DNA from: an uncultured Centipeda sp.
GTDB taxonomy: Bacteria > Bacillota > Negativicutes > Selenomonadales > Selenomonadaceae
Direction: 5' to 3'
NCBI GenBank assembly: GCA_937925565.1
Contig: CALALM010000057.1
Span: forward strand, 1-24,812
DNA length: 24,812 nucleotides
The position numbers and the translations under genes are program-made. A model generated the notes under the pieces. It was not told where the DNA came from, ran no database searches, and saw nothing but the letters and a program-made list of their open reading frames with translations. Positions 14,363-21,330 of the stretch are shown piece by piece. The first letter of the stretch is position 1. Each line of letters opens with the position of its first letter.

Positions 14363-15283
14363 ATGAAAATCGCATTCGATGTTGATGTTCTCGCCAAGCA
14401 GATGAGCATCAACGACATGGTACACAAGGTTGCGGATTGGGGCTACAAGTACATCGAGCAATCCCCGCACCCGCGCATCAACCCGTTCTATAAGCACCCG
14501 CTCTTCTCCGAGGAGACGGAGGCGGAGTATCGCAAGGCACTCAAGGAGACGGGGGTTGAAATCTCCTCCTTCATCGTGGTCTATCGTTGGTCGGGGCCGA
14601 CCGAGGAACAGCGCCGGCACGCGGTCGCCAACTGGAAGCGCATCATTGAGATCGCAGTCAGCATGGGCGTGCCCGTCATCAACACGGAGTTCTCGGGTGA
14701 TCCGAACCAGCAGGAGATCTGCAACGGGATGTTCTTTCGTTCCATGGAGGAACTGCTGCCGATCATCGAGCGTGAGGGTCTGCGCGTCGAGATCCAGTCG
14801 CATCCCTACGATTTCTGCGAGCTGAACAACGAGGCGTGCGATATCGTGAAGTCGTTCCGCTCGAAGCATCTCGGCTACGTCTACTCCTCGCCGCACGGTT
14901 TCTTCTACGATGCGGGCAAGGGCGACGTGCGCTCGATGCTGAAATATGCGGGGGATGAACTCACGCACGTCCTCTTTGCGGATACGTTCAACCAGACGCT
15001 CGACTGCCGCTACATCGCAAATCCGCCTTGGCTCAACAATCATGGGCGTGCAGATATGACCATTCATCAGCATCTCGCGATGGGCGAGGGCGAGGTCGAC
15101 TTTGATGGCATCTTCGAGACGCTGCGCGAGATGGACTTTGCGAATCGTCAGCTCCGTCCCGATGCGCCGAAGGTCGGCGGCGACAACATCGCCTGCGTCT
15201 CCTATTTCGGCTTCCCCGAGAAGATGGACAAACAGGCGCCCGAGGCGCTTGAGCGCATCAAGCGCGAACTGCTCGGCGCATAA
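14363..15283 (+). CDS. iolH: IolH-like TIM-barrel protein of inositol catabolism
   Basis: A 306-residue xylose-isomerase-like TIM barrel that I recognise as IolH from its near-invariant segments: MKIAFDVDVLAKQ, ADWGYKYIEQSPHPRINPFY, SFIVVYRWSGP, EFSGDPNQQEIC, EIQSHPYDFCE and FADTFNQTLDCRYI. ATG 14363 has GAGGAGGTTG upstream. IolH proteins are conserved in inositol operons, but their reaction is not firmly established; an isomerase or epimerase on a pathway intermediate is assumed. It begins a short operon with the orphan PTS IIA gene 45 bases downstream, read from the TTGACA promoter at 14267. It is divergent from the permease and IolE-like genes. The sequence is intact. Confidence 0.92.
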   Translation: MKIAFDVDVLAKQMSINDMVHKVADWGYKYIEQSPHPRINPFYKHPLFSEETEAEYRKALKETGVEISSFIVVYRWSGPTEEQRRHAVANWKRIIEIAVSMGVPVINTEFSGDPNQQEICNGMFFRSMEELLPIIEREGLRVEIQSHPYDFCELNNEACDIVKSFRSKHLGYVYSSPHGFFYDAGKGDVRSMLKYAGDELTHVLFADTFNQTLDCRYIANPPWLNNHGRADMTIHQHLAMGEGEVDFDGIFETLREMDFANRQLRPDAPKVGGDNIACVSYFGFPEKMDKQAPEALERIKRELLGA

Positions 15284-15328
15284 CAGACGATATTTACAGA
15301 CAATAATAGATATGTGGAGGACAAGCTC

Positions 15329-15655
15329 ATGGCACAGACACATTCGGAAGAAATCGCATTCTCGATCATCGCTGCGGCGGGCGACGGCCGCGCAAAGGTT
15401 ACAGAGGCTCTGAAGGCTGCGCGCGAAGGCAGCTTCGGACAGGCGCGCGGCGCGCTCAAGGACGCGGATGCACAGTTCCTCAAGGCACATCAGCTCCAGA
15501 CCGCCGAACTCCTCAAGAAGGAGGCGGACGGCACGCTCAAGGATCCGTTCAATGTCCTCGTCGCGCACGCGCAGGACTACGTCATGACCGGCATGGCGAT
15601 GAAGGAGATGGCGGAAGAAATCGTCAACCTCTATGAGAAGGTTGCAGTGAAGTAA
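15329..15655 (+). CDS. PTS lactose/cellobiose-type IIA protein (orphan)
   Basis: A 108-residue all-helical protein of the PTS IIA lactose/cellobiose family, which passes phosphate from HPr to a IIB domain. ATG 15329 follows GTGGAGGAC. The signature around the phosphorylated histidine is clear: VLVAHAQDYVMTGMAM gives H80 as phospho-acceptor and D83 as the metal-binding aspartate of the trimer. The N-terminal helix (AFSIIAAAGDGRAKVTEAL) is standard. No IIB or IIC gene is near. The gene is immediately downstream of iolH and followed by a terminator. Either it serves a IIB/IIC encoded elsewhere, or it links PTS phosphorylation state to inositol use; the sequence cannot tell. Confidence 0.9.
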   Translation: MAQTHSEEIAFSIIAAAGDGRAKVTEALKAAREGSFGQARGALKDADAQFLKAHQLQTAELLKKEADGTLKDPFNVLVAHAQDYVMTGMAMKEMAEEIVNLYEKVAVK

Positions 15656-15672
15656 GTACATGCAGATAGACC

Positions 15673-15708
15673 GGTGCCGTGTGGGGAGTTTCCCATGCGG
15701 CATTTTTC
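15673..15708 (+). terminator. Terminator of the iolH-IIA operon
   Basis: TGCCGTGTGGG (15675-15685) pairs with CCCATGCGGCA (15692-15702) through one wobble and one mismatch, followed by TTTTTC. Confidence 0.75.
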
Positions 15709-15756
15709 ATGTGGAAATATATAAAAATTATCTATGGTTGATGCTCTTTTGGGTTC

Positions 15757-15785
15757 TTGACAATAATGTTATGGTGAACTATACT
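15757..15785 (+). promoter_or_regulatory. Strong promoter of mmsA/iolA
   Basis: TTGACA (15757-15762), exactly 17 bases, TATACT (15780-15785): close to consensus. It lies 53 bases before the ATG and gives mmsA expression independent of the iolH operon, whose terminator ends at 15708. Confidence 0.85.
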
Positions 15786-15837
15786 TCGTATTATCTGATA
15801 TTTGTTTTCAGCTTTACATGTGCGAAAGGAGCATATT

Positions 15838-17355
15838 ATGGCAGAAGTGAAACGGATGGGGTACTGTATCGATGGTGAGTGGAAGCAGTCCACGAGCGAC
15901 AAGTATATTTCGATCACGGATTCCAGCACAGGTGAGGTGATCGCTGAGGTTCCGAGTTGTACGGTGGAGGAGTGCGAGGCTGCAATCGCGTCGGCGCAGA
16001 AGGCGTTCGAGTCGTGGTCGCAGCTGTCGATGGCAAAGCGCGTGCAGTATATGTTCCGTTGGCGCGATGTGCTCTATGCACACAAGGAGGAGCTGGCTGT
16101 CCTCTGCGCGAAGGAACTGGGCAAGACGCTGAACGAGGCGCGCGGCGATGTGCAGAAGGCAATCGAGCCGACGGAGGAGGCGTGCGCTGCACCACTCCTC
16201 ATTCAGGGCAGCGGAGCAATGCAGGTCACGGGCGGCTATGATACGACATCGTACCGTTTCCCGCTCGGCGTTGTGGCGGGCATTGTACCGATGAACTTCC
16301 CCGCGATGATTCCGTGGGGCTGGATGGTGCCGCTCGCCATTGTCTGCGGCAACACGGTCGTGCTCAAGGCGAGCAGCCAGACACCGCTGACCTCCATGCG
16401 CATGCTCGAACTCTTCTACGAGGAGGCGGGCTTCCCGAAGGGCGTAGTCAACATCGTGACGACGAGCCGCAAGGAAGGCGAGGTATTCCTCACCGATCCG
16501 CGCGTCAAGGCGGTCACGTTCGTCGGAACGACGGGCGCAGGAAAGCACATTTACTCCGTTGCGGCGGCCCACGGCAAGCGCGTGCAGGCGCAGTGCGAGG
16601 CGAAGAACCACGCGCTCCTGCTCGCGGATGCAAATCTTGAGGCATCCACGAATGCGATCATCAACTCCACGTTTGGCTGCGCGGGCATGCGCTGCATGGC
16701 TCTGCCCGTCGTTGTCGTCGAGGAGAGCATCGCGGATGCGTTTGTCGCCTTGCTGAAGAAAAAGGCGGAGGCACTCACGATCGGCTGCGCCTATAAGGAA
16801 GAGACACAGCTCGGTCCCGTGGTCAACGCGGATCACCAGCAGAAGGTCAGCGACTGGATCCAAAAAGGCGTCGATGAGGGCGCGGTCCTCGTGCTCGATG
16901 GGCGTCAGACGAAAGTTGCGGGCTATGAGAACGGCTTCTTCGTCGGGCCCACGATCCTCGATCATGTCAAACCCGGCATGGCGGTTGGTGATCAGGAGAT
17001 CTTCGGACCTGTCACATGCATCAAGCGCGTCAGGAACTACGAGGAAGGCATCCGCATCATGAACGCAAATCCGTTCGCGAACGGTTCGTGCATCTTCACG
17101 AGCAGCGGCTACTATGCGCGCAAGTTTGTCATGGATACGGATGGCGGCATGGTCGGCGTCAACGTCGGCATTCCCGTGCCGAGCGCTTACTATCCGTTCT
17201 CGGGCAACAAGGATTCCTTTTTCGGCGATCTCCACGTGCTCGGCAGGGATGGCGTCCTCTTCTTCACGCGCGCCAAGACCGTTACCTCGCACTGGTTTGA
17301 CGAGGAAGCCGGCAAGCGTGTCGTCGGTACTTGGGAGGGCAGCACGGAGCAGTAA
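15838..17355 (+). CDS. mmsA: Methylmalonate/malonate-semialdehyde dehydrogenase (CoA-acylating)
   Basis: Aldehyde dehydrogenase of 505 residues that converts malonate semialdehyde (or methylmalonate semialdehyde) to acetyl-CoA (or propionyl-CoA), the last step of inositol breakdown (IolA). ATG 15838 follows AAAGGAG; the longer frame starts inside the leader. The MMSDH signatures are clear: PMNFPAMIPWGWMVPLAI, FVGTTGAGKHIYSVAA for NAD, and CEAKNHALLLADAN in place of the usual ALDH glutamate motif. FGCAGMRCMAL carries the catalytic cysteine C286, and the tail has YYPFSGNKDSFFGDLHVLG and TVTSHWF. It has its own strong promoter and a terminator shared with the convergent AraC gene. It could equally serve valine catabolism, but the neighbours favour inositol. 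Confidence 0.95.
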   Translation: MAEVKRMGYCIDGEWKQSTSDKYISITDSSTGEVIAEVPSCTVEECEAAIASAQKAFESWSQLSMAKRVQYMFRWRDVLYAHKEELAVLCAKELGKTLNEARGDVQKAIEPTEEACAAPLLIQGSGAMQVTGGYDTTSYRFPLGVVAGIVPMNFPAMIPWGWMVPLAIVCGNTVVLKASSQTPLTSMRMLELFYEEAGFPKGVVNIVTTSRKEGEVFLTDPRVKAVTFVGTTGAGKHIYSVAAAHGKRVQAQCEAKNHALLLADANLEASTNAIINSTFGCAGMRCMALPVVVVEESIADAFVALLKKKAEALTIGCAYKEETQLGPVVNADHQQKVSDWIQKGVDEGAVLVLDGRQTKVAGYENGFFVGPTILDHVKPGMAVGDQEIFGPVTCIKRVRNYEEGIRIMNANPFANGSCIFTSSGYYARKFVMDTDGGMVGVNVGIPVPSAYYPFSGNKDSFFGDLHVLGRDGVLFFTRAKTVTSHWFDEEAGKRVVGTWEGSTEQ

Positions 17356-17387
17356 TTTTTGCACTGCGCCTGTATAAAATCATAGAG

Positions 17388-17427
17388 CAATCCCCCGCTC
17401 GGGTTGTGTGGCACGGGCGGGGGATTG
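17388..17427. terminator. Terminator between mmsA and the convergent AraC gene
   Basis: An 11-bp perfect inverted repeat, CAATCCCCCGC (17388-17398) and GCGGGGGATTG (17417-17427), between two converging stop codons. The T-runs are modest on both sides. Confidence 0.8.
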
Positions 17428-17443
17428 TTGTGTGGGCGGCAGT

Positions 17444-18283
17444 TTAGCGTACCCAGCGTGTGCGGTATTCACGCGGGGTCATGCCCATCGCACGCTTAAA
17501 GACGGACTGAAAATAGTTGGAGTTGTTGTAGCCGACGTGGGCAGCAATCTGTGTAATGCTCATCTCCGTGTTGATGAGCAGATTCTGCGCCTCACCCATG
17601 CGGCGGAGCGCCACATACTTCATGGGGGAGAGTCCGATCTCCTCCTTGAAGAGGTGGGCGAGGTAGTAGGGATTCGTGTGCGTGGCGCGCGCGATATCCG
17701 CAAGGCAGATGGCTTCCTTGTAGTTTTGGTCAATGTAGGCACGCGCCTCCTTGACCAGCGTCGGCACAGCCGCTGCCTCGGGCTGTCCGCAGTCTGCGAG
17801 GAGAGCCGTCGTCTTTGTCACGAGTGCCAGCGTAAGATAATGCGCCGTCTCAGGATGGCGCGGCGCCTCCTTTTCGATTGCGGTGAAAAGTGCGAAGAAC
17901 TCCTCGAAATCCTCCCCCGCTGACTGAACTGGGGAAAGCTCCTGCGGGAGGATATGCCCCGCAGGAAGCCCGTCGATGACGAGACCGCTAATTGCCGCGC
18001 AGTACGTGCCAAGCCCGCTGCCGCTGCCGCCATGCTCATCGTGGACGACATGACTGTTGTAGAGGATGAGGTCGCCCTTCTGCGCCGTGTAACGGCGTCC
18101 GTCGATCATGTAGATGCCCGCGCCGCTGTAAAGGAGCAGGATCTCCGCCAGATGCGGATGCTCGTGCAGACTGCGCGGCATATACGACGCCTCAGGACCC
18201 ACGTTGCAGATATAGGCAAGGGCAGGAACGGAGGCTTTTTGAAAGGTCGGGCGATAATTGCGTTTCGGAAAATATTGGAGCAT
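17444..18283 (-). CDS. AraC-family transcriptional regulator (cupin + HTH)
   Basis: A 279-residue regulator, distinct from the one at 8191 but of the same build. ATG 18283 follows GAGAGGGGG. The N-terminal cupin-like domain has SLHEHPHLAEILLLYSGAG and KGDLILYNSHVVHDEHGG, with clustered histidines. The C-terminal domain has LADIARATHTNPYYLAHLF and ITQIAAHVGYNNSNYFQSVF, ending GMTPREYRTRW. It is downstream of an iolG gene on the same strand but separated by the terminator at 18363. It probably controls the right-hand genes (iolG, or the divergently oriented mmsA and dehydrogenase); no operator can be assigned from the sequence. It appears intact. Confidence 0.9.
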   Translation of the reverse strand: MLQYFPKRNYRPTFQKASVPALAYICNVGPEASYMPRSLHEHPHLAEILLLYSGAGIYMIDGRRYTAQKGDLILYNSHVVHDEHGGSGSGLGTYCAAISGLVIDGLPAGHILPQELSPVQSAGEDFEEFFALFTAIEKEAPRHPETAHYLTLALVTKTTALLADCGQPEAAAVPTLVKEARAYIDQNYKEAICLADIARATHTNPYYLAHLFKEEIGLSPMKYVALRRMGEAQNLLINTEMSITQIAAHVGYNNSNYFQSVFKRAMGMTPREYRTRWVR

Positions 18284-18362
18284 GGCAACCCCCTCTCATC
18301 ATAACGTGTGCAATATGACCAAAATATAACTATATATTACCAATAAAAGTATAAAAGCGCAA

Positions 18363-18393
18363 GAAAAAAGCCCTCACAGTGGAGGGCTTTTTC
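18363..18393. terminator. Terminator downstream of the second iolG
   Basis: AAAAAAGCCCTC (18364-18375) pairs with GAGGGCTTTTT (18382-18392), with T-runs on both strands. It sits between iolG and the AraC gene promoter. Confidence 0.85.
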
Positions 18394-18418
18394 GATGAAA
18401 CTTTACGAGGGGGGGCGT

Positions 18419-19444
18419 TCAGAGACGGTATTCTTTCTTGATCTCCGCGAGGGTGACGGGACGACCTTTCTCACAGGACCTCTTTGCGGCGAGACCGATG
18501 AGTACGGGCTGGAGTCCGTCGTTTGCGTTCACGGGCGTCTCCGTGTTGTTCACGATCGCCTCGACGAACTCGTCAATCTCACGCGCATAGGCTGCCATGT
18601 AGCGCTCGAGGAAGAAGAACATCGGCTTCTCGGCGATGACGCCGTCCTTGCCGGAGAATACCGCATTCGAGTCGGAGTCGTTGCTGATCGCGATGGCTCC
18701 CTCCGTGCCGAACACCTCGGCGCGCTGATCGTAGCCATAGCATGCTGCGCGGCAGTTGTCGATGACCGCCGTTGCGCCGTTTGCGAGCTTCAGCGTGATG
18801 ACGGCAGTATCCACGTCGCCCGCCTTGCCGATCTCGGGATCGACGGTGACGGAGCCGACCGCGAAGACCTCCTCGACCTCGGAGCCGGAGAGATAGCGCA
18901 CCATGTCGAAATCATGGATGGTCATGTCCATGAAGATGCCGCCCGATACCTTGACGTATGCAATCGGCGGCGGCTCCGGATCACGCGACGTGATCTTGAT
19001 GATCTGTTGCCTGCCGACCTTGCCCGCCTTGACCGCCTCATGGATCGCGCGGAAGTTGTGGTCAAAGCGGCGATTGAAGCCGACCTGATACTTCTTGCCC
19101 GTCTCCTTGACGACCGCGAGAACTTCCTTGATCTTCTCCACATCGTGATCGATGGGCTTCTCACAGAAGACATGCTTGCCCGCACGCAGCGCCTCAATGG
19201 AGATGGGAGCATGCTGATCCGTGGAGGCGCAGATGAGGACTGCCTCGATCTCGGGATCATTGAGGATGTCGTGATAGTCCTTCGTGATGATCTCCACGCC
19301 GATGGACTTTGCCCACGCCTCGATTTTCTCGTTCATGAAGGGATCTGCAATGCCCTTCACCGTCGCGTTCTTGACGAACTTCGAGATGCTCTCGCCGTGG
19401 ACGTGACCGATACGGCCGGCGCCGATGATACCGACTTTAATCAT
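18419..19444 (-). CDS. iolG: Inositol 2-dehydrogenase (Gfo/Idh/MocA family), second copy
   Basis: Cytoplasmic NAD-dependent dehydrogenase of 341 residues, closer to the classical bacterial IolG pattern than the gene at 6121. It begins VGIIGAGRIGHVH (Rossmann loop, residues 4-16). K96 is in CEKPI, VGFNRRFDHNF is the typical substrate-side segment, and FMDMTIHDFDM gives D173 and H177. The C-terminal domain has DNCRAACYGYDQRAEVFG, often seen in myo-inositol 2-dehydrogenases. ATG 19444 follows AAAGGCGG. A TATACT -10 lies at 19499-19504 with a weak -35. Whether this or the 6121 gene is the main myo-inositol enzyme is not decidable here; the two are diverged paralogues, not a recent duplication. 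Confidence 0.92.
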   Translation of the reverse strand: MIKVGIIGAGRIGHVHGESISKFVKNATVKGIADPFMNEKIEAWAKSIGVEIITKDYHDILNDPEIEAVLICASTDQHAPISIEALRAGKHVFCEKPIDHDVEKIKEVLAVVKETGKKYQVGFNRRFDHNFRAIHEAVKAGKVGRQQIIKITSRDPEPPPIAYVKVSGGIFMDMTIHDFDMVRYLSGSEVEEVFAVGSVTVDPEIGKAGDVDTAVITLKLANGATAVIDNCRAACYGYDQRAEVFGTEGAIAISNDSDSNAVFSGKDGVIAEKPMFFFLERYMAAYAREIDEFVEAIVNNTETPVNANDGLQPVLIGLAAKRSCEKGRPVTLAEIKKEYRL

Positions 19445-19679
19445 AGGAATAACCGCCTTTCCTGTAGAGAGAAGTGTTTCCTTCGTTCCTTGTAAAATAG
19501 TATAGCACGATTTTTAGATTGAGAACTTTAATATCTTGGTAAATTTTTGGGTATGTTTGAATTTTTTGTTGTTGAAGTGGGTTCTCTAAGAAGGCATACT
19601 ATAAATTCTTGCTTTTTGCTGCGTATTTGAATATGAAAAAGCATCCCAAGCATGTCGGAATATCCTAATATAAAAATCT

Positions 19680-19708
19680 CTGCGCGAATTTTCGCGCTCT
19701 GCTATAAT
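19680..19708 (+). promoter_or_regulatory. Promoter and palindromic operator of the zinc dehydrogenase gene
   Basis: TATAAT at 19703-19708, preceded by a weak -35 (CTGCGC, 19680-19685). Between them sits an inverted repeat GCGCGAA (19682-19688) with TTCGCGC (19691-19697), placed where a bound repressor would block RNA polymerase. The rest of the gap 19445-19679 is AT-rich and holds the iolG -10 on the other strand. Confidence 0.6.
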
Positions 19709-19735
19709 GATGAAAAACGGGGAGGAGGTGCGTCC

Positions 19736-20830
19736 ATGAAAGCGGCAGTCTATCATGGAATCGGGGATGTACGTGTGGAGGAGCGGGATACTCCGCGCAT
19801 CGGTACCGGGGAACTGCTTGTGCGCGTGCGTGCGTGTGCGATCTGCGGCGGTGATCTGCGCACGCTGCGGTACGGGCATCCGAAGATTCACCCGCCGGTC
19901 ATCCTCGGGCATGAGTTTGCGGGCATTGTGGTGGAGGCAGGCGCGGACGTGTCGCAGGACTTCATGGGGGTGCACGTTGTCGCTGCGCCCGCCGTCGGCT
20001 GCGGAGAATGTGCTTACTGTCGTGCGGGGCATACACACCTCTGCGGGCATCGCGAGACGATCGGGTTCAGCATGGACGGCGCCTTTGCCGAATATGTGCG
20101 GATTCCTGCGCGTGCCGTGCGTCTCGGGAATGTGCAGCGCATTCCCGACGATGTGGATGATCTTGCCGCAGCTCTCACAGAGCCACTTGCCTGTGTGGTA
20201 AACGGGCAGGAGGCACTCGGTATCGGGACGGGGGAAACCGTGGCCGTTATCGGCGCGGGTCCCATCGGCATCCTGCACGCGGAGCTGGCACGGGCGGCGG
20301 GGGCGCGTGTCCTTCTGCTCAACCGCAGCGCACAGCGGCTTGCCGATGTGCGCGACATGGGATATGACTCTTATATCGAAACAGGTGCGGACGGCGGAGT
20401 GCAGGCAGTGCTCGACGTGACAGACGGGCGCGGCGCCGACGTCGTTATCGTGACGGCAGGGAGTGCTGCGGCGATGGCGGCGGGGATCGCTATGACGGCA
20501 CGCATGGGACGCGTGTCCCTCTTTGCGGGGCTGCCGCAGGGGGCGACGCCGCTTCCTCTTGATGTCAATCTCGTTCACTATCGGCAGATTGGGCTCTATG
20601 GCGCATTCTCCTCCGCGCCCCGTCACAACGCACGCGCCCTTTCGCTCATCCGCAGCGGACAGGTGCGGGTCGCGCGTATCCTGACGCACGCTGTCGCGCT
20701 GACCAATATTGCGCACGGTTTTGATCTCGTGGAGTGTCGCACGGGGCTACGCGTCCTTGTCCTTCCGAACATGGAGGAGATGGCGGCAGCGATTGCCCGC
20801 CATTCGCACATAACGGCTGTAAAAGAATGA
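19736..20830 (+). CDS. Zinc-dependent medium-chain alcohol/polyol dehydrogenase
   Basis: A 364-residue medium-chain dehydrogenase of the sorbitol/threonine dehydrogenase type. ATG 19736 follows GGGGAGGAGGTG; the longer frame lacks this. The catalytic zinc site is C37 (CAICGGD) with H59-E60 (LGHEF). The structural zinc loop has C89, C92, C95 and C103. The NAD-binding motif is VIGAGPIGIL. It probably oxidises a secondary hydroxyl of a polyol, cyclitol or sugar acid. It stands as a single transcription unit, divergent from iolG, with a palindrome between -35 and -10 and a strong terminator after it. The RpiR-type regulator remnant downstream may once have controlled it. The exact substrate is unknown. 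Confidence 0.9.
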   Translation: MKAAVYHGIGDVRVEERDTPRIGTGELLVRVRACAICGGDLRTLRYGHPKIHPPVILGHEFAGIVVEAGADVSQDFMGVHVVAAPAVGCGECAYCRAGHTHLCGHRETIGFSMDGAFAEYVRIPARAVRLGNVQRIPDDVDDLAAALTEPLACVVNGQEALGIGTGETVAVIGAGPIGILHAELARAAGARVLLLNRSAQRLADVRDMGYDSYIETGADGGVQAVLDVTDGRGADVVIVTAGSAAAMAAGIAMTARMGRVSLFAGLPQGATPLPLDVNLVHYRQIGLYGAFSSAPRHNARALSLIRSGQVRVARILTHAVALTNIAHGFDLVECRTGLRVLVLPNMEEMAAAIARHSHITAVKE

Positions 20831-20929
20831 TATGATATATATTAAACAATTTATAAAATAGAATATGATAGTATACTTGCTTTTTGACCGACGCATGATA
20901 GTTGGTACAGATTTTGCCCTGTCATGGAG

Positions 20930-20970
20930 AAACACCTTCTGCAAGGAATTTTGCGGGAGGTGTTTTTTTA
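20930..20970 (+). terminator. Terminator of the zinc dehydrogenase gene
   Basis: AAACACCT (20930-20937) pairs with AGGTGTTT (20958-20965), with inner GCAA (20941-20944) and TTGC (20951-20954), followed by a T-run to 20969. Confidence 0.85.
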
Positions 20971-20985
20971 TGTTAATCTTTTTGT

Positions 20986-20991
20986 TATAAT
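20986..20991 (+). promoter_or_regulatory. -10 of the RpiR-type regulator remnant
   Basis: TATAAT about 30 bases before ATG 21021. The -35 position falls in the T-run of the preceding terminator and is poor. Confidence 0.45.
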
Positions 20992-21020
20992 GAGAAGAAA
21001 TAGCAGCGAAGGGGTGTGGG

Positions 21021-21293
21021 ATGATGTCGGCGGAGAATCTGCCGCTGCCCGTGATGCGCGGCAGTTATGCGCATATGACACGGACGGAAAAGCGCATCGC
21101 GGACTATGTGTCCGCGCATGTGAGTGAGGTGATGGAGCAGACAATTTCGGATCTTGCGGCTGCGGTCGGCAGCTCCGAGATCACAATCTCACGCTTTTGC
21201 AAAAAGCTCGGATTCAGCGGTCTGCAGAGCTTTAGGTCATCGCAAAGAAGCGGACGTAGGGGAGTTTTCGGGATTGTCAGAACGCAAAAATGA
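21021..21293 (+). pseudogene. Truncated MurR/RpiR-family regulator (HTH only)
   Basis: The first 70 or so residues match the RpiR helix-turn-helix domain: MTRTEKRIADYVSAHV, ISDLAAAVGSSEITISRF and CKKLGFSGLQSF. After that point (about base 21233) family resemblance stops, where an intact gene would continue with KIALA-type residues and a sugar-phosphate-binding SIS domain of some 180 residues. Instead there are about 20 unrelated residues and a stop. ATG 21021 or 21024 has a GAAGGGG site. RpiR proteins control inositol genes in several bacteria, so it may once have regulated this locus. A DNA-binding fragment without ligand control could still be made, but I consider it a 3'-deleted remnant. 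Confidence 0.75.
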
Positions 21294-21330
21294 AATATGA
21301 CGTAATTTGATGAAAATAGGGAGAGAAGAT

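Noticed and set aside
14345..15703. A 452-codon minus-strand open frame opposite iolH and the IIA gene
   Set aside because: It is an antisense shadow; both plus-strand genes have family signatures and ribosome sites.
15814..17364. A 516-codon minus-strand open frame opposite mmsA
   Set aside because: It mirrors the mmsA frame, shows no recognisable family or ribosome site, and the plus strand has full MMSDH motifs and a strong promoter.
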